Assembly: GCA_030039005.1 (NCBI GenBank)
Contig: JASHQT010000007.1
Span: 1-24,714, forward strand
Length of the DNA: 24,714 nt
Source: Bryobacteraceae bacterium
GTDB lineage: Bacteria > Acidobacteriota > Terriglobia > Bryobacterales > Bryobacteraceae
Reading direction: 5' to 3'
Made by a program: the position numbers and the translations under genes. The notes beneath the pieces were generated by a model that did no database searches, had not been told where the DNA came from, and was given only the letters and a program-made list of their open reading frames with translations. Positions 14,056-23,073 of the stretch are shown here, piece by piece. Each line of letters opens with the position of its first letter. The stretch's first letter is position 1.

Positions 14056-15207
14056 TCAGGAGTCGGCACTTTTCAAAAGCTGCCGCGCGATCACCAGCCG
14101 CTGGATTTCGCTGGTTCCCTCGCCAATAGTGCACAGCTTCACGTCGCGATAAAACTTCTCGACCGGGTAATCCTTGGTGAATCCGTTGCCGCCGTGGATC
14201 TGGAGCGCTTCGTTGGTGGCGCGCACGGCAATCTCCGATGCGAACAGCTTCGCCATGGAGGATTCCTTGGTGACGCGCTCGCCGCGATCCTTCATCCAGC
14301 CGGCGCGATAGGTGAGCAGGCGGGCCGCATCGATTTCCGTAGCCATATCGGCGAGCTTGTTCTGGATGGACTGAAATTCCGAAATCGGCCGGCCGAACTG
14401 CTTGCGCTGCTTGGAATATTTCAACGCCGCTTCATAAGCGCCCTGCGCGGTGCCGACAGCCAGCGCCGCGATCGAAATGCGCCCGCCGTCCAGAATCCGC
14501 AGGCTATCGACGAACCCCTCGCCCGCCTTGCCCAGCAGTTGCGACTCGGGCACGCGGCAATCGGTGAAGATCACTTCGCCCGTGGCGCTGGCGCGCATCC
14601 CGAGTTTGTTTTCCCTCCTGCCGAACTGAAATCCAGGTACGCCTTTCTCGAGAATGAACGCCGAAACGCCATGTTGCGACGCCGCGCGATCGGTCACCGC
14701 CATCGCCACGCACACGTCCGCGTAGCCTGCGTTGGTGGTGAAAACCTTGCTGCCGTTGAGCACCCAGCAAGAGCCGTCTCTCACGGCCTTGGTGCGCATT
14801 CCCGCGGCGTCGGAGCCGGATTCCGACTCGGTGAGCGACCAGGAACCGATCCATTCGCCCGTGGCCAGCTTCGGAATGTACTTGCGCCGCTGCTGGTCCG
14901 TGCCGGCGACGAAGATGTGATTGGTGCACAGCGAATTGTGCGCGGCGACGATCAGCCCGACCGAAGGGTCCACGCGCGCCAGCTCCTCGATAATGATCGA
15001 GTATTCAATGTAGCCCAGGCCCGCGCCGCCCAGCTCTTCGGGAAAAATCGCACCCAGGAATCCTAGGTCGCCAGCTTTTTTGATCGCTTCGAGCGGGAAG
15101 ATCTCGCCTTCGTCCCATTCGAGCACATGCGGCAGAATCTCATGCTCGGCAAACTGACGCACGCTCTTGCGAAGCTGAATCTGCTCCGGCGTATAGGCAA
15201 ATTCCAT
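14056..15207 (-). CDS. Acyl-CoA dehydrogenase
   Basis: A 383-residue flavoprotein of standard length. The N-terminal helical domain starts at [24 protein letters not shown]. The FAD-binding middle domain contains [19 protein letters not shown] and [14 protein letters not shown]. The C-terminal domain contains [26 protein letters not shown] and [22 protein letters not shown]. The catalytic base is the Glu in [12 protein letters not shown], placed as in short/medium-chain enzymes. It oxidises an acyl-CoA to the enoyl-CoA and passes electrons to ETF; chain-length specificity cannot be read by eye, though the context (MeaB-epimerase) points to short or branched substrates. The frame is open to 15291, but the conserved N-terminus begins at ATG 15207. 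It is first in a four-gene operon; the promoter in the 127-bp divergent gap is not clear. Confidence 0.93.
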   Translation of the reverse strand: MEFAYTPEQIQLRKSVRQFAEHEILPHVLEWDEGEIFPLEAIKKAGDLGFLGAIFPEELGGAGLGYIEYSIIIEELARVDPSVGLIVAAHNSLCTNHIFVAGTDQQRRKYIPKLATGEWIGSWSLTESESGSDAAGMRTKAVRDGSCWVLNGSKVFTTNAGYADVCVAMAVTDRAASQHGVSAFILEKGVPGFQFGRRENKLGMRASATGEVIFTDCRVPESQLLGKAGEGFVDSLRILDGGRISIAALAVGTAQGAYEAALKYSKQRKQFGRPISEFQSIQNKLADMATEIDAARLLTYRAGWMKDRGERVTKESSMAKLFASEIAVRATNEALQIHGGNGFTKDYPVEKFYRDVKLCTIGEGTSEIQRLVIARQLLKSADS

Positions 15208-15334
15208 GGAAAAGAGGAGCGGTCCCTGATTCAATGTTAGCAAGCAGCCGTCACGCGTTATGGAGCCGGCGGTTGCGGAGGCATCGCCCACAAAGTCATC
15301 GCGTACAATTGGCCATGGACTTCTGATTTACCGA

Positions 15335-17344
15335 ATGCAGCCCCCACCCAGGTCCAAGTGGCTCCAACCTCAATGCCGCGCGGCCTATTACGTAGCGCTG
15401 CTGGTTGCCCTGAACTGCTATTTCGCCGGGAACTTGTTCTTCGCCGAATTCACCAGCAACATGCAGAACAACGCCGGCACCTTCATGGCGATCAGCCGCT
15501 TCGTCCTGCGGCATTGGCCGCATCTCGGCTGGTACCCGTGGTGGTTCAACGGCGAGCCCTTTGAGAACACTTACACGCCGTTGCTTCACCTGGTGGATGC
15601 CGCCTTCGCGTGGATCACCGGAAGCTCGGTCGCGCGAGCCTACAATTTTGTCACCGGCGGCTTCTATGTCTTGGCCCCGGTGTCCCTGTTCTTCTTCGCC
15701 TGGCGCGTTACGCGATTCCTCGAAACCAGCTTCTTTGCGGCTCTGTTCTATTCGCTATTCTCGCCGTCCGTCATCTTTCCGCTTTATCACGAACTCGGAT
15801 GGTGGGATCCCTGGAGGCTGCGAGTGCTGGCGTATTACGGGGAAGGGCCGCACGTAACCGTAGTGAGCACGCTGCCTCTCGCGCTCCTGCTCGTCTATCG
15901 TGCCATTACGACGCGCAAATACTTATGGTGTGCCGCGGCGGCCGTTGCCATGGCCTGCCTAACCTTGGTGAACGCTTTCGGCGCGGTGGATCTGGGGGTC
16001 GGATGTGCCTGCCTCCTTTTAGCGTTGCCCCGTAAGGTGATGCCCAAGTCCAGCCTGCTCGTGCTGGCCACGGCGGCGGCCGCGTATCTGATCGCCGGAC
16101 GATTCATGACGCCCAACTTTCTCCACACCATGGCCGTGAATTCGCAAACCGTCGGAGGCAATTATCACGGCCGCGATCTACTCGCTACCTGGGCGCTCAT
16201 TTTGCCGGGCTTTGTTTTCCTCAGCTTCGCCGTTCGCGCGATCGGCGACTACTTTACCCGTTTCATCTTGCTGTTCACCTATCTGTTTTTTGAGATCGTC
16301 GGGATGTTTGCGATTGCGGGGCGCTCCGCGCTGCCGCAGCCACACCGTTATAGCCTGGAAATGGAGCTGGGCCTCGCGCTCGTTGTCGCGTTTGGACTGC
16401 GGGGCTTCGTGGTGCGATGGCCTGTGCCCGCCAAGATCCTGGGCGTGTTGCTCATCGCCGGGGCCGCCTATCACCAGACCGTGCACTACCGCCGCTACGC
16501 CCGGTATGTCCTGACCAAGATCGACGTCAGGCAGACGATCGAATATCAGACGGCGCAATGGATCGGCAGCCACCTCGGTGGCCTGCGCGTGTTCGCATCC
16601 GCGGAAACAGGCACCTGGCTGAATGTTTTCGTGGACACGCCGCAGATGAACTCCGGCCACGATCCATTTGATCCCAATTTCGCGGTCCACGGAGCCGCCA
16701 CCTACGCGATTTATAGCGGCGAGAACGCCGGATCGCGCGACGCGGAAATCAGTGTCCTTTGGCTCAAGGCCTACGGATGCCATGCGATTTATGTGAATGG
16801 GCCGATGAGCCGCGTGTTCACCAAACCCTTTGCCCATCCCGAAAAGTTTCAGGGCCTTCTGCCGGTCCTGTGGCGCCGGGAGGACGACACCATTTACGCC
16901 GTCCCGCAAAGAACGAAATCTCTGGCACACGTGGTTCCGGAAAGCGCGATCGTGAAGCGCCAGCCGATCAATGGATTGGATACCGATGACGTGGCCCGCT
17001 ACGTCGCCGCGCTGGACGATCCAACGCTCCCGGCGGACGTCATGACTTGGCCCGATCCCAATCACGGCCACATCGATACCATGCTGCATCCCGGACAGGT
17101 GCTTTCGATCCAGACCACGTACGACAAGGGCTGGATCGCACAATCCAACGGCAAGCCGGTGGAAGTAACACGCGATGGCATTGGCCTGAGCGTCGTTCAC
17201 GCGCCCTGCGACGGCCCGTGCTCGATCGATTTTGCGTTCGATGCCGGGTTCGAGCGCCATCTGTTCCACGCGCTGAGCTGGATCACCATCGTCGCCTTGC
17301 TGCTCGGCGGTTTCTTCGCTCATCGGAAAGGCAAGCTCATATGA
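15335..17344 (+). CDS. Polytopic membrane protein, possibly GT-C-type glycosyltransferase
   Basis: A 669-residue protein with around 10-12 hydrophobic segments in residues ~20-425 (e.g. AAYYVALLVALNCYFAGNLFFAEF, FYVLAPVSLFFFAWRV, LLLALP, LATWALILPGFVFLSFAV) and a soluble C-terminal part of ~220 residues closed by a last span (SWITIVALLLGGFFAH). The first loop contains WYPWWFNGEPFENTYTPLLH, which by position and acidic/aromatic character resembles the catalytic loop of dolichol-type (GT-C) transferases or YfhO-like proteins. The C-terminal part ends in a YDKGWIAQSNGKPVEV segment I know from such proteins. Glycan transfer at the outer membrane face is therefore plausible but unproven. ATG 15335 is chosen to place the first span correctly; the frame is open to 15260. 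No good ribosome binding site is seen. Confidence 0.75.
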   Translation: MQPPPRSKWLQPQCRAAYYVALLVALNCYFAGNLFFAEFTSNMQNNAGTFMAISRFVLRHWPHLGWYPWWFNGEPFENTYTPLLHLVDAAFAWITGSSVARAYNFVTGGFYVLAPVSLFFFAWRVTRFLETSFFAALFYSLFSPSVIFPLYHELGWWDPWRLRVLAYYGEGPHVTVVSTLPLALLLVYRAITTRKYLWCAAAAVAMACLTLVNAFGAVDLGVGCACLLLALPRKVMPKSSLLVLATAAAAYLIAGRFMTPNFLHTMAVNSQTVGGNYHGRDLLATWALILPGFVFLSFAVRAIGDYFTRFILLFTYLFFEIVGMFAIAGRSALPQPHRYSLEMELGLALVVAFGLRGFVVRWPVPAKILGVLLIAGAAYHQTVHYRRYARYVLTKIDVRQTIEYQTAQWIGSHLGGLRVFASAETGTWLNVFVDTPQMNSGHDPFDPNFAVHGAATYAIYSGENAGSRDAEISVLWLKAYGCHAIYVNGPMSRVFTKPFAHPEKFQGLLPVLWRREDDTIYAVPQRTKSLAHVVPESAIVKRQPINGLDTDDVARYVAALDDPTLPADVMTWPDPNHGHIDTMLHPGQVLSIQTTYDKGWIAQSNGKPVEVTRDGIGLSVVHAPCDGPCSIDFAFDAGFERHLFHALSWITIVALLLGGFFAHRKGKLI

Positions 17345-17378
17345 ACCTGCGGCGCCCGGCGATGTCGGTTGAGCATGT

Positions 17379-17395
17379 TATACTCACATTGTGAG
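17379..17395 (+). promoter_or_regulatory. -10 box and palindromic operator at the start of the toxin-antitoxin pair
   Basis: TATACT (17379-17384) ends seven bases before GTG 17391, so the message is probably leaderless. The palindrome CTCAC-ATT-GTGAG (17383-17395) covers the predicted transcription start and first codon, a suitable site for repression by the ribbon-helix-helix antitoxin. No good -35 is visible. Confidence 0.5.
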
Positions 17396-17636
17396 CAAGC
17401 GCCTACAAGTCCTTCTCCCCGATCAGGAGATGGCCGAAATCCAGCGGTTTGCGCGACGCGAGCGGCTGACGGTCGGCGAATGGGTACGACGCGTCTTACA
17501 CGACGCACGCATGCGGCAACCGGTCCGCGACCCTGAAACAAAGCTTAGAGCTATCCGGTCTGCCGCGCGCCATTCCTTCCCCACAGCGGATATCGACCGG
17601 ATGCTGAGCGAAATCGAGGCGGGCTACGGCGGTTGA
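17391..17636 (+). CDS. Ribbon-helix-helix antitoxin (VapB-like)
   Basis: An 81-residue protein starting at GTG 17391. SKRLQVLLPDQEMAEIQRFARRERLTVGEWVRRVLHDA (2-39) has the strand-helix-turn-helix pattern of the ribbon-helix-helix fold, in which the first strand binds DNA. The rest (PTADIDRMLSEIEAGYGG) is the likely toxin-binding tail with an amphipathic helix. It overlaps the PIN-domain gene by four bases (TTGA), the usual coupling of antitoxin and toxin. Autoregulation through the palindrome at its start is likely. The pairing with a PIN toxin makes VapB-type the best label; the subgroup is not determined. Confidence 0.85.
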   Translation: MSKRLQVLLPDQEMAEIQRFARRERLTVGEWVRRVLHDARMRQPVRDPETKLRAIRSAARHSFPTADIDRMLSEIEAGYGG

Positions 17637-18031
17637 CTTTCATCGACTCCAATATCCCGATGTACCTCATTGGAGCGCCTCACCCGCACAAGGCCGAAGC
17701 CCAGATTCTACTGGAGCGCCTTGTTGCCTCCGGGGAACGTTTGGTCACCGATGCGGAAGTTCTGCAAGAGATTCTTCACCGCTACACCGCGATCCAGAAG
17801 CGGGAAGCCATCGGGCCCGCTCTGCAGTTGGCGTTGGAAATCGCCGACGAAGTCCTCCCCATCGAGCAGCGCGACGCGATGCGGGCGGCCGAGATCGTCC
17901 AAGGTCCCGCTCAGCTTTCCGCCCGGGATGCGATTCACATCGCGGTGATGGAACGGCACTCCGTGCGCTCCATCTTTACCTTCGATATCGACTTCGATCG
18001 CTGGCCCGGCATCCAACGAATCCCCGCTTGA
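17633..18031 (+). CDS. PIN-domain toxin (VapC-like ribonuclease)
   Basis: A 132-residue PIN-domain protein. Acidic metal-binding residues are Asp5 (MTFIDSN), a Glu around 42-46 (DAEVLQEILHRY), Asp99 (SARDAIH) and the Asp group 118-122 (FDIDFDRW), the four-acid pattern of Mg-dependent PIN nucleases. VapC toxins cleave tRNA or rRNA and are neutralised by their antitoxin. It starts with TTG at 17633 overlapping the antitoxin stop; no other start fits the N-terminal strand carrying Asp5. All catalytic residues appear intact. Specific RNA target unknown. It is convergent with the small gene at 18124; the 92-bp gap between them shows nothing recognisable. Confidence 0.88.
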   Translation: MTFIDSNIPMYLIGAPHPHKAEAQILLERLVASGERLVTDAEVLQEILHRYTAIQKREAIGPALQLALEIADEVLPIEQRDAMRAAEIVQGPAQLSARDAIHIAVMERHSVRSIFTFDIDFDRWPGIQRIPA

Positions 18032-18123
18032 CATGAATGCACCTGCGCGAAGCCACGCAGCGACCTCCCGCACACCTGCGTGAGATCGCGCAGACACGGC
18101 CGGTTTCGAGTCCAGGTATGCTC

Positions 18124-18408
18124 TTAAGCGCCAGGGGCAATCTTGGGGAGGTCCTCCGGGAGGATCTCCCGCCAGCCGTTTAAGGGTTCTCCTTTCGCAT
18201 CGACAACGCACCAACTCCGGATGCGCTTCCCAGAAAGGTAATCGACCCGTGCTCCCTGGGCATCGAACACGTCTATACTCCCCCCGCGCCGTTCGATTTT
18301 GCCGGATGTCAAGCGTCCGCGGACACCGCTTTCTTTCAGGATGTAGACGAGTACAGCGTTATCGGATAGATCCATTCCGGCGGTTTTGCGCAAGTCAGAG
18401 GCCAACAA
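18124..18408 (-). CDS. Small hypothetical protein downstream of the dioxygenase
   Basis: A 94-residue open frame beginning nine bases after the dioxygenase stop on the same strand. The text looks protein-like (MDLSDNAVLVYILKESGVRGRLTSGKIERRGGSIDVFDAQGARVDYLSGKRIRSWCVVD) and could be a small beta-barrel of the type in which strands alternate with glycine turns. No cysteine pairs, signal peptide or catalytic motif. The start is unsure: TTG 18408 or ATG 18375; neither has a good ribosome binding site. Function unknown; it may be co-transcribed with the dioxygenase. Confidence 0.5.
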   Translation of the reverse strand: MLASDLRKTAGMDLSDNAVLVYILKESGVRGRLTSGKIERRGGSIDVFDAQGARVDYLSGKRIRSWCVVDAKGEPLNGWREILPEDLPKIAPGA

Positions 18409-18417
18409 GGGTTTTTG

Positions 18418-19353
18418 CTAGTGCGACACCAATTCCGGGCGCCTCGCAATCTGGGCCGGATCGGCTCCCACGCGACCCGGTTGCTCACGCGCCGACGCGG
18501 CGCCCAAGCGGAAATCGAAGTGGATCGAAGGCAGATCCGGGAACGGCGAGCCGGCATCATTCCTTACCGTTTCCGTGATTAACGAATCGGTCACTCCAAA
18601 CACCGTGTCCGAATCGATGTGCGCGTCGTTCCCTAAATACAGCGCCGTCACCAGTTCTCGATAATGTGGCGCGCCCACCAGGAAATGAATATGCGCCGGG
18701 CGGTAACCATGACGGCGTTGCGCGCGAATCAGGCCGCCCACCGGGCCATCCAACGGGATGAGGTATCCGCGAGGGCGCACGGTGCGAAAATAGTACTCGC
18801 CTTCCGAATCGGCGTAGAAGCAGCCGCGCAAATCCATCCGCGAAGGATCGTATTTCTGCAGATCGTAGAATCCGTGCTCGTCGGACTGCCAGATCTCGAT
18901 CGATGCATTCGGAATCGGCCTGCCCGCGACGTCCGTCACGCGGCCGTAGACGCAGATCTCGGAGCCGCGGATCTCCGAGCCATCGCCGGGTGAGGCGATG
19001 GATTCCCCCAACCGTTTGGTGGGAGCGCCTTCGCGATAGAACGGCCCGAGCAAGCTGGTCTTTGTGCCCACTTCACACGCGCGCCGGTCGTGCAGCATGT
19101 TGATGAGGCTCGAAAGCCCCAGCGTGTCGGAAAGCAGGATGAACTCCTGGCGATAAGGCACGCAGGCTTGGCCGACTGCGGTGAGAAACTTGATCCCCTC
19201 CAGCCATTCTTCCGGCGTGAGATCGGCCTCGCGCGCGAACGCGTGCAGATGCCGTACCAGGCACTCCATGATCGCCCTTAGGCGAGGATCAGAAGGACTA
19301 GACATTTGGTCCAAAACTGCACTGGTAATGTTTTGCTCATGAATGGCCGGCAT
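18418..19353 (-). CDS. Intradiol ring-cleavage dioxygenase (catechol/hydroxyquinol 1,2-dioxygenase type)
   Basis: A 311-residue protein with the two-part layout of the family. The N-terminal helical dimerisation domain (LRAIMECLVRHLHAFAREADLTPEEWLEGIKFLTAVGQ and EFILLSDTLG) is followed by a beta-sandwich from VYGRVTDVAGRPIPNASIEIWQSDEHGFYD. Ferric-iron ligands are all present: Tyr163, Tyr197, His221 and His223 (RPAHIHF), spaced as in catechol 1,2-dioxygenase. The enzyme opens an aromatic diol between the hydroxyl groups to a muconate-type product. The N-terminal domain favours catechol, chlorocatechol or hydroxyquinol over protocatechuate, but the substrate cannot be decided by eye. No other ring-degradation gene is nearby, so its pathway is unclear. 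Start ATG 19353; ATG 19305 is possible. Confidence 0.9.
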   Translation of the reverse strand: MPAIHEQNITSAVLDQMSSPSDPRLRAIMECLVRHLHAFAREADLTPEEWLEGIKFLTAVGQACVPYRQEFILLSDTLGLSSLINMLHDRRACEVGTKTSLLGPFYREGAPTKRLGESIASPGDGSEIRGSEICVYGRVTDVAGRPIPNASIEIWQSDEHGFYDLQKYDPSRMDLRGCFYADSEGEYYFRTVRPRGYLIPLDGPVGGLIRAQRRHGYRPAHIHFLVGAPHYRELVTALYLGNDAHIDSDTVFGVTDSLITETVRNDAGSPFPDLPSIHFDFRLGAASAREQPGRVGADPAQIARRPELVSH

Positions 19354-19403
19354 ACCCGACGAGGAGCATGCGGGCTGCCAAAATCGGGCTTATTGGGCAG
19401 AGC

Positions 19404-20309
19404 TTAGCGCTGCGAGACTTCGTCCGGCGGCTGGTAATCGTGCAGAAGATTCTGGTACCCGTTCATCGCCAACCGGCACGCCAGGCTATCGCCGGCGAAG
19501 CGCGCGCGATGCCAGGTCTGTTTGGGCGTGTAGACCACGTCGCCCTGGTCGGCGATGAAGATGGGCAGATTCCCGATCTTGTACTCCATCTTGCCCAGCA
19601 GAACAATCCAGAATTCGCCGGATTCTTCATGGAAATGGCCCCAATTGGCGTCGGTGACCGGCGGCTGTTTCTTAGGATCGCCCAGGATAATATTGGCCAC
19701 CGCGCGATCGTCGGCAATGAAGCGCCGCTGCTTCTCCGTGCCGGCCACCACGGCGTTGAAATCGATGTAGGGCTTGTTGCCTTGATCGTACTTGCCGCGG
19801 CCCTGGATCAGCACCTTCACGAATTTCGTGTTGTCCAGCGGGACCGGCGTCTCATCCACCGGGTACATAGTTTGCGCTCCGGCGATGTTCACTTCCAGGC
19901 GCAGCGAGGGTTGATCGCCCACCGTCTCCATGCCGTACACAGTGCGGTAGGGTACTTGCACCAGAAAGCCCTTCGACGCGATGAACGGCTCCTGCCCTTC
20001 GACGGTGAAGCGAATCTGGCCGTCCTCGACGATCCACCATTCGCGCGTGTCGGGATGGAAGCGGCGCGGCGTTTTCTCGCCCGGACCCATCGAAATGTAG
20101 TCGGCGTGGAGCAGGGCATCGCTCACCACGGTTTGGGTCCAATCGGCCTGTCCCTTGTGCTGCGCGAGCAAATCGGCGAGGCGCCAGATCGGCCGGTTGG
20201 GCGCTACCCAAGTGGCGGGCTGGGTTGGAACCGGCGCCCAAGCCAAGCGGTTGTCCTGCTGCGCCAATAATGGTGCGGCCAATGCGAGGGCGAGAATGGC
20301 GTATTTCAC
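19404..20309 (-). CDS. Exported double-cupin protein
   Basis: A 301-residue protein with a short signal peptide (MKYAILALALAAPLLA, cleavage after Ala16 before QQD) and two cupin repeats. The first has PGEKTPRRFHPDTREWWIVEDGQIRFTVEG (about residues 75-105), the second WGHFHEESGEFWIVLLGKMEYKIG followed by DVVYTPKQTWHRARF. The second has the H-x-H-x(5)-E and later H arrangement of a metal-binding cupin; the first keeps one His and a Glu and may be degenerate. Likely periplasmic. The nature of the bound ligand is unknown. It lies between the dioxygenase and the M16 peptidase genes on the same strand with gaps of about 50 bases. Confidence 0.85.
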   Translation of the reverse strand: MKYAILALALAAPLLAQQDNRLAWAPVPTQPATWVAPNRPIWRLADLLAQHKGQADWTQTVVSDALLHADYISMGPGEKTPRRFHPDTREWWIVEDGQIRFTVEGQEPFIASKGFLVQVPYRTVYGMETVGDQPSLRLEVNIAGAQTMYPVDETPVPLDNTKFVKVLIQGRGKYDQGNKPYIDFNAVVAGTEKQRRFIADDRAVANIILGDPKKQPPVTDANWGHFHEESGEFWIVLLGKMEYKIGNLPIFIADQGDVVYTPKQTWHRARFAGDSLACRLAMNGYQNLLHDYQPPDEVSQR

Positions 20310-20361
20310 ACGCTCACATTACCACTCGCCAAGCCCACGCACAATGCGGCGGGGCTTCGCT

Positions 20362-23040
20362 CTATTTCGGCGCGGGCCCGCGCACCACAGTGACCAGATC
20401 GTCCGGCCGGATGCGGCGCGCAAACGCCGAGCGGACTTCAGCCGCGGTCATCGTCATGTACCGCTGGGCGGCGCGAATCTCTTCATCCAGCGGCAAACTA
20501 AGCGCAGCGCGTGCCAACAGGGCTCCGGCGATCGAGTCCTCGCTCGATTCGCTGAGCGGAATCTGCCGCAGCAGCAACGCCTTCGCTTGTTGCATCTCCG
20601 AGGGCGTCACATCTTGCGTTTGCATGCGCGCCAGATCGCGCCGCACCAGCGCCGCGGCCTTGGAGACATTGGCCGGATCGCAGCCATAGTCCACGCTGAA
20701 GCTGGCGCGAGTTCGATTGGCATCAATCCTATCGTCGACGTTGTATACATATCCATTGACCTCGCGCAGGTCATGATACAGGCGCGTGGCGTAAAATCCT
20801 CCGCCCAGGACGTGATTGCCGAACTGCAGCGGATAGTAATCCGGATCGTAGCGGTTGATGGCCAATTCCTCGGAAAGCACCACGCTATCCTGGACGCTGG
20901 TCGGGTCGGCGACAGCGGCAGAGCCGGGTTTGTTGCGCGGCACCGGCGGCAGGATAATGTTGGGCTTCGGACCCACGGCCTTCCACGCGCCGAAACAATT
21001 CGCGATCTCCTTGCGCGCTTCTTCCGGCGTAATATCGCCGATCACCACGATCTCGGTCAAATCCGGGCGGAAAACCTTGTGGAAATACGCCTTCACGTCG
21101 TTCAGCGTGATGCTGGAGATGGTTTGGGGTGTGGCTTGGCGCAATTCGGGATCGTTCACCGGAAGCAGAGCTTTATCGAGCGCGCGGTCAGCGCGATAGG
21201 ACGGGCTCTGTAGTTGTCCACCTACGAGTTCGGCGTCTTCTTTCCGAACCACGGACAGCGCGTCGGCCGGCAGCCCCGGGGTCAACTCGTTCGCCGCCAG
21301 AAGCTGAACACCGGGCGAGAAATATTTCTTCAAAACGCGCAGCGAGAAGAAATGCCCGCCTGTTTCGCTCGCCGCGATGTCATCCAGAGCTTTGTGAAAC
21401 GCCAGCCGGTCGAGCCGGTCCGTGCCATAGTCGAAAAGCCCGTCGATCACGTCGTCGATGCCGTCCTTGCCCGGCGGGGTCTCGAGGTCCGCCTGGTGCC
21501 GCACTTCGCCGATCACGGTCACGGTCGGGCTGATGGTCTCAGGCAGGACGATCAACCGCAGGCCATTGGGCAGCGTCATGTCAGACGGCTTGCCGGTGGG
21601 CGTGGGAATCGAGAGTTTCTGCAGCGCGGCCTCGGCCCAGGCCGGCAATGTCACGGCCGAAGTGGGCGGAAGCACGGCAGTCTCGCCTCCCCCGAATCCT
21701 TTCGCGGCCGAAGGCTGGCCGCCCGGCGTGGGCTTGAGCGTGGCGATGATGGCATTCTGTTGAATTAAGTAATTCTTCGCTACGCGGCGGACCTGATCGC
21801 TCGTCACGCGCTCCAACGCCTCCACGTCCTGGTCAGGGGACTCGCGCCCTTCCACGGCCACGGCATTGGACCAACGCGAGGCCAGGTCTGAGATGGAATT
21901 GCGCTGGAACTCGGCGTCAGACACTTCTTTACGGCGGGCGGCGGTTACCAGATCGTCCGGCACACCGTTAGCGGCGGCATCGGACAGTACGCTTTCGATC
22001 GCGGCGATCACGGGCTGCGCGTCGGCCTGAGCGGGCAACGCGGCCACCGCGAACGCAACGCCCGCCTTGCGATACGATTCGCCCAGCGCGAATTCGGTGG
22101 CCAGCGCTTTGCCTTGCACCACCAGGTCATACAATTTGGCGCGATGATTGGCTAGAACGTCGCTCAAAATCTCCGCCGGCGCGAAGTCCGGGCTGTCGGT
22201 TCCCGGCATGCGGAAAGCGACAAAGACCAATTGATAGCCCAAATCGCTCGGCAGCGTAAATGTTTCGGCCTTCACGGGACCGAGATTGATCTCCGGACGA
22301 GCCGGGACGTCATGCCGCGGGATCCCGCCATAGATGCCCTTCACCTTCGCCAGCGTCGCTTGCGGATCCACGTCGCCCGTGATCACCAGGATCGCGTTGT
22401 TCGGTGCGTACCATTTCTGGTAGAACTGATGCAGCATCGGCCCAGTCGTGAGGTCGAAAGAGGCTTTCGTTCCCAGCGCATCGTGCGCGTACGGCGTGCC
22501 TGCGAACATATCCGCGTTCAATCGCGTGATGAATTTGTAGGTGGCGTTGGACAAATCCCGCGCCACTTCCTGCTCGATGGCGCCGCGTTCCTGCGCCCAC
22601 TCGGCTTGCGAGTCCTCGGCGTTTTCCAGGCACGCCGCGTCGAGGTGCAGCGCCACGTCCAGATCGCTCGCCGGCAGCGTGGCGAAGAACTGGGTCACGG
22701 TTTGCTGCGTGTCGGCATCGTTCACACCGCCCAATTGCGCGTAAATGCCCGCGATTTGCCCCGCGCTCAATCCCGTGCAGCCGCGAAATAGCATGTGTTC
22801 CTGGGCGTGCGCGGTTCCTGGAAATCCGGCTGGCGTTTCGTCCGCCCCCACCAGGATGTTGTCTTCCACCGTCACCGCCGGAGCGATGGGATCGCGCACA
22901 ATCACCACCCGCAAACCGTTGTCGAGCGTCGCTCGGGTTACGTCGGAGGCCGGGGCTGCCGGCAACCGGCTACCCGGCGAAAACAGGCACACGCCGAGCG
23001 TGGCCGCTAAGCCCAGAATCGCGCGATAAGAAAGAGTCAT
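20362..23040 (-). CDS. Exported M16-family zinc peptidase, two-domain
   Basis: An 892-residue protein with an N-terminal signal sequence (MTLSYRAILGLAATLGVCLFSPGSRLPAAPA). It contains two M16 halves. The first has the inverted zinc motif H-A-Q-E-H (His78, Glu81, His82, in GTAHAQEHMLFRG) and a third ligand, Glu158 or Glu156 (ERGAIEQEVARD), 76-77 residues later. The second half begins near MTLPNGLRLIVLPE and lacks an HxxEH motif (GIDDVIDGLFDYGT instead), as usual for the inactive partner domain. Such proteins degrade peptides in the periplasm or assemble a clamshell chamber. It follows the small exported-protein gene after 33 bases and precedes the cupin gene. Length is normal for the two-domain class. 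Confidence 0.93.
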   Translation of the reverse strand: MTLSYRAILGLAATLGVCLFSPGSRLPAAPASDVTRATLDNGLRVVIVRDPIAPAVTVEDNILVGADETPAGFPGTAHAQEHMLFRGCTGLSAGQIAGIYAQLGGVNDADTQQTVTQFFATLPASDLDVALHLDAACLENAEDSQAEWAQERGAIEQEVARDLSNATYKFITRLNADMFAGTPYAHDALGTKASFDLTTGPMLHQFYQKWYAPNNAILVITGDVDPQATLAKVKGIYGGIPRHDVPARPEINLGPVKAETFTLPSDLGYQLVFVAFRMPGTDSPDFAPAEILSDVLANHRAKLYDLVVQGKALATEFALGESYRKAGVAFAVAALPAQADAQPVIAAIESVLSDAAANGVPDDLVTAARRKEVSDAEFQRNSISDLASRWSNAVAVEGRESPDQDVEALERVTSDQVRRVAKNYLIQQNAIIATLKPTPGGQPSAAKGFGGGETAVLPPTSAVTLPAWAEAALQKLSIPTPTGKPSDMTLPNGLRLIVLPETISPTVTVIGEVRHQADLETPPGKDGIDDVIDGLFDYGTDRLDRLAFHKALDDIAASETGGHFFSLRVLKKYFSPGVQLLAANELTPGLPADALSVVRKEDAELVGGQLQSPSYRADRALDKALLPVNDPELRQATPQTISSITLNDVKAYFHKVFRPDLTEIVVIGDITPEEARKEIANCFGAWKAVGPKPNIILPPVPRNKPGSAAVADPTSVQDSVVLSEELAINRYDPDYYPLQFGNHVLGGGFYATRLYHDLREVNGYVYNVDDRIDANRTRASFSVDYGCDPANVSKAAALVRRDLARMQTQDVTPSEMQQAKALLLRQIPLSESSEDSIAGALLARAALSLPLDEEIRAAQRYMTMTAAEVRSAFARRIRPDDLVTVVRGPAPK

Positions 23041-23073
23041 CCTGGCGATTAGACGCGCGCCCGCGCTCAGCGG

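Noticed and set aside
14053..15066. Plus-strand open frame of 337 codons
   Set aside because: Antisense shadow of the well-identified acyl-CoA dehydrogenase gene.
16178..17323. Long minus-strand open frame (381 codons) opposite the membrane protein
   Set aside because: Shadow of the plus-strand gene in high-GC DNA; translation is rich in Arg, Val and His with no domain, while the plus frame has clear membrane segments.
20155..21213. Plus-strand open frame of 352 codons
   Set aside because: Antisense to the cupin and M16 peptidase genes, which have signal peptides and catalytic motifs; the plus-strand translation is arginine-rich and unlike a protein family.
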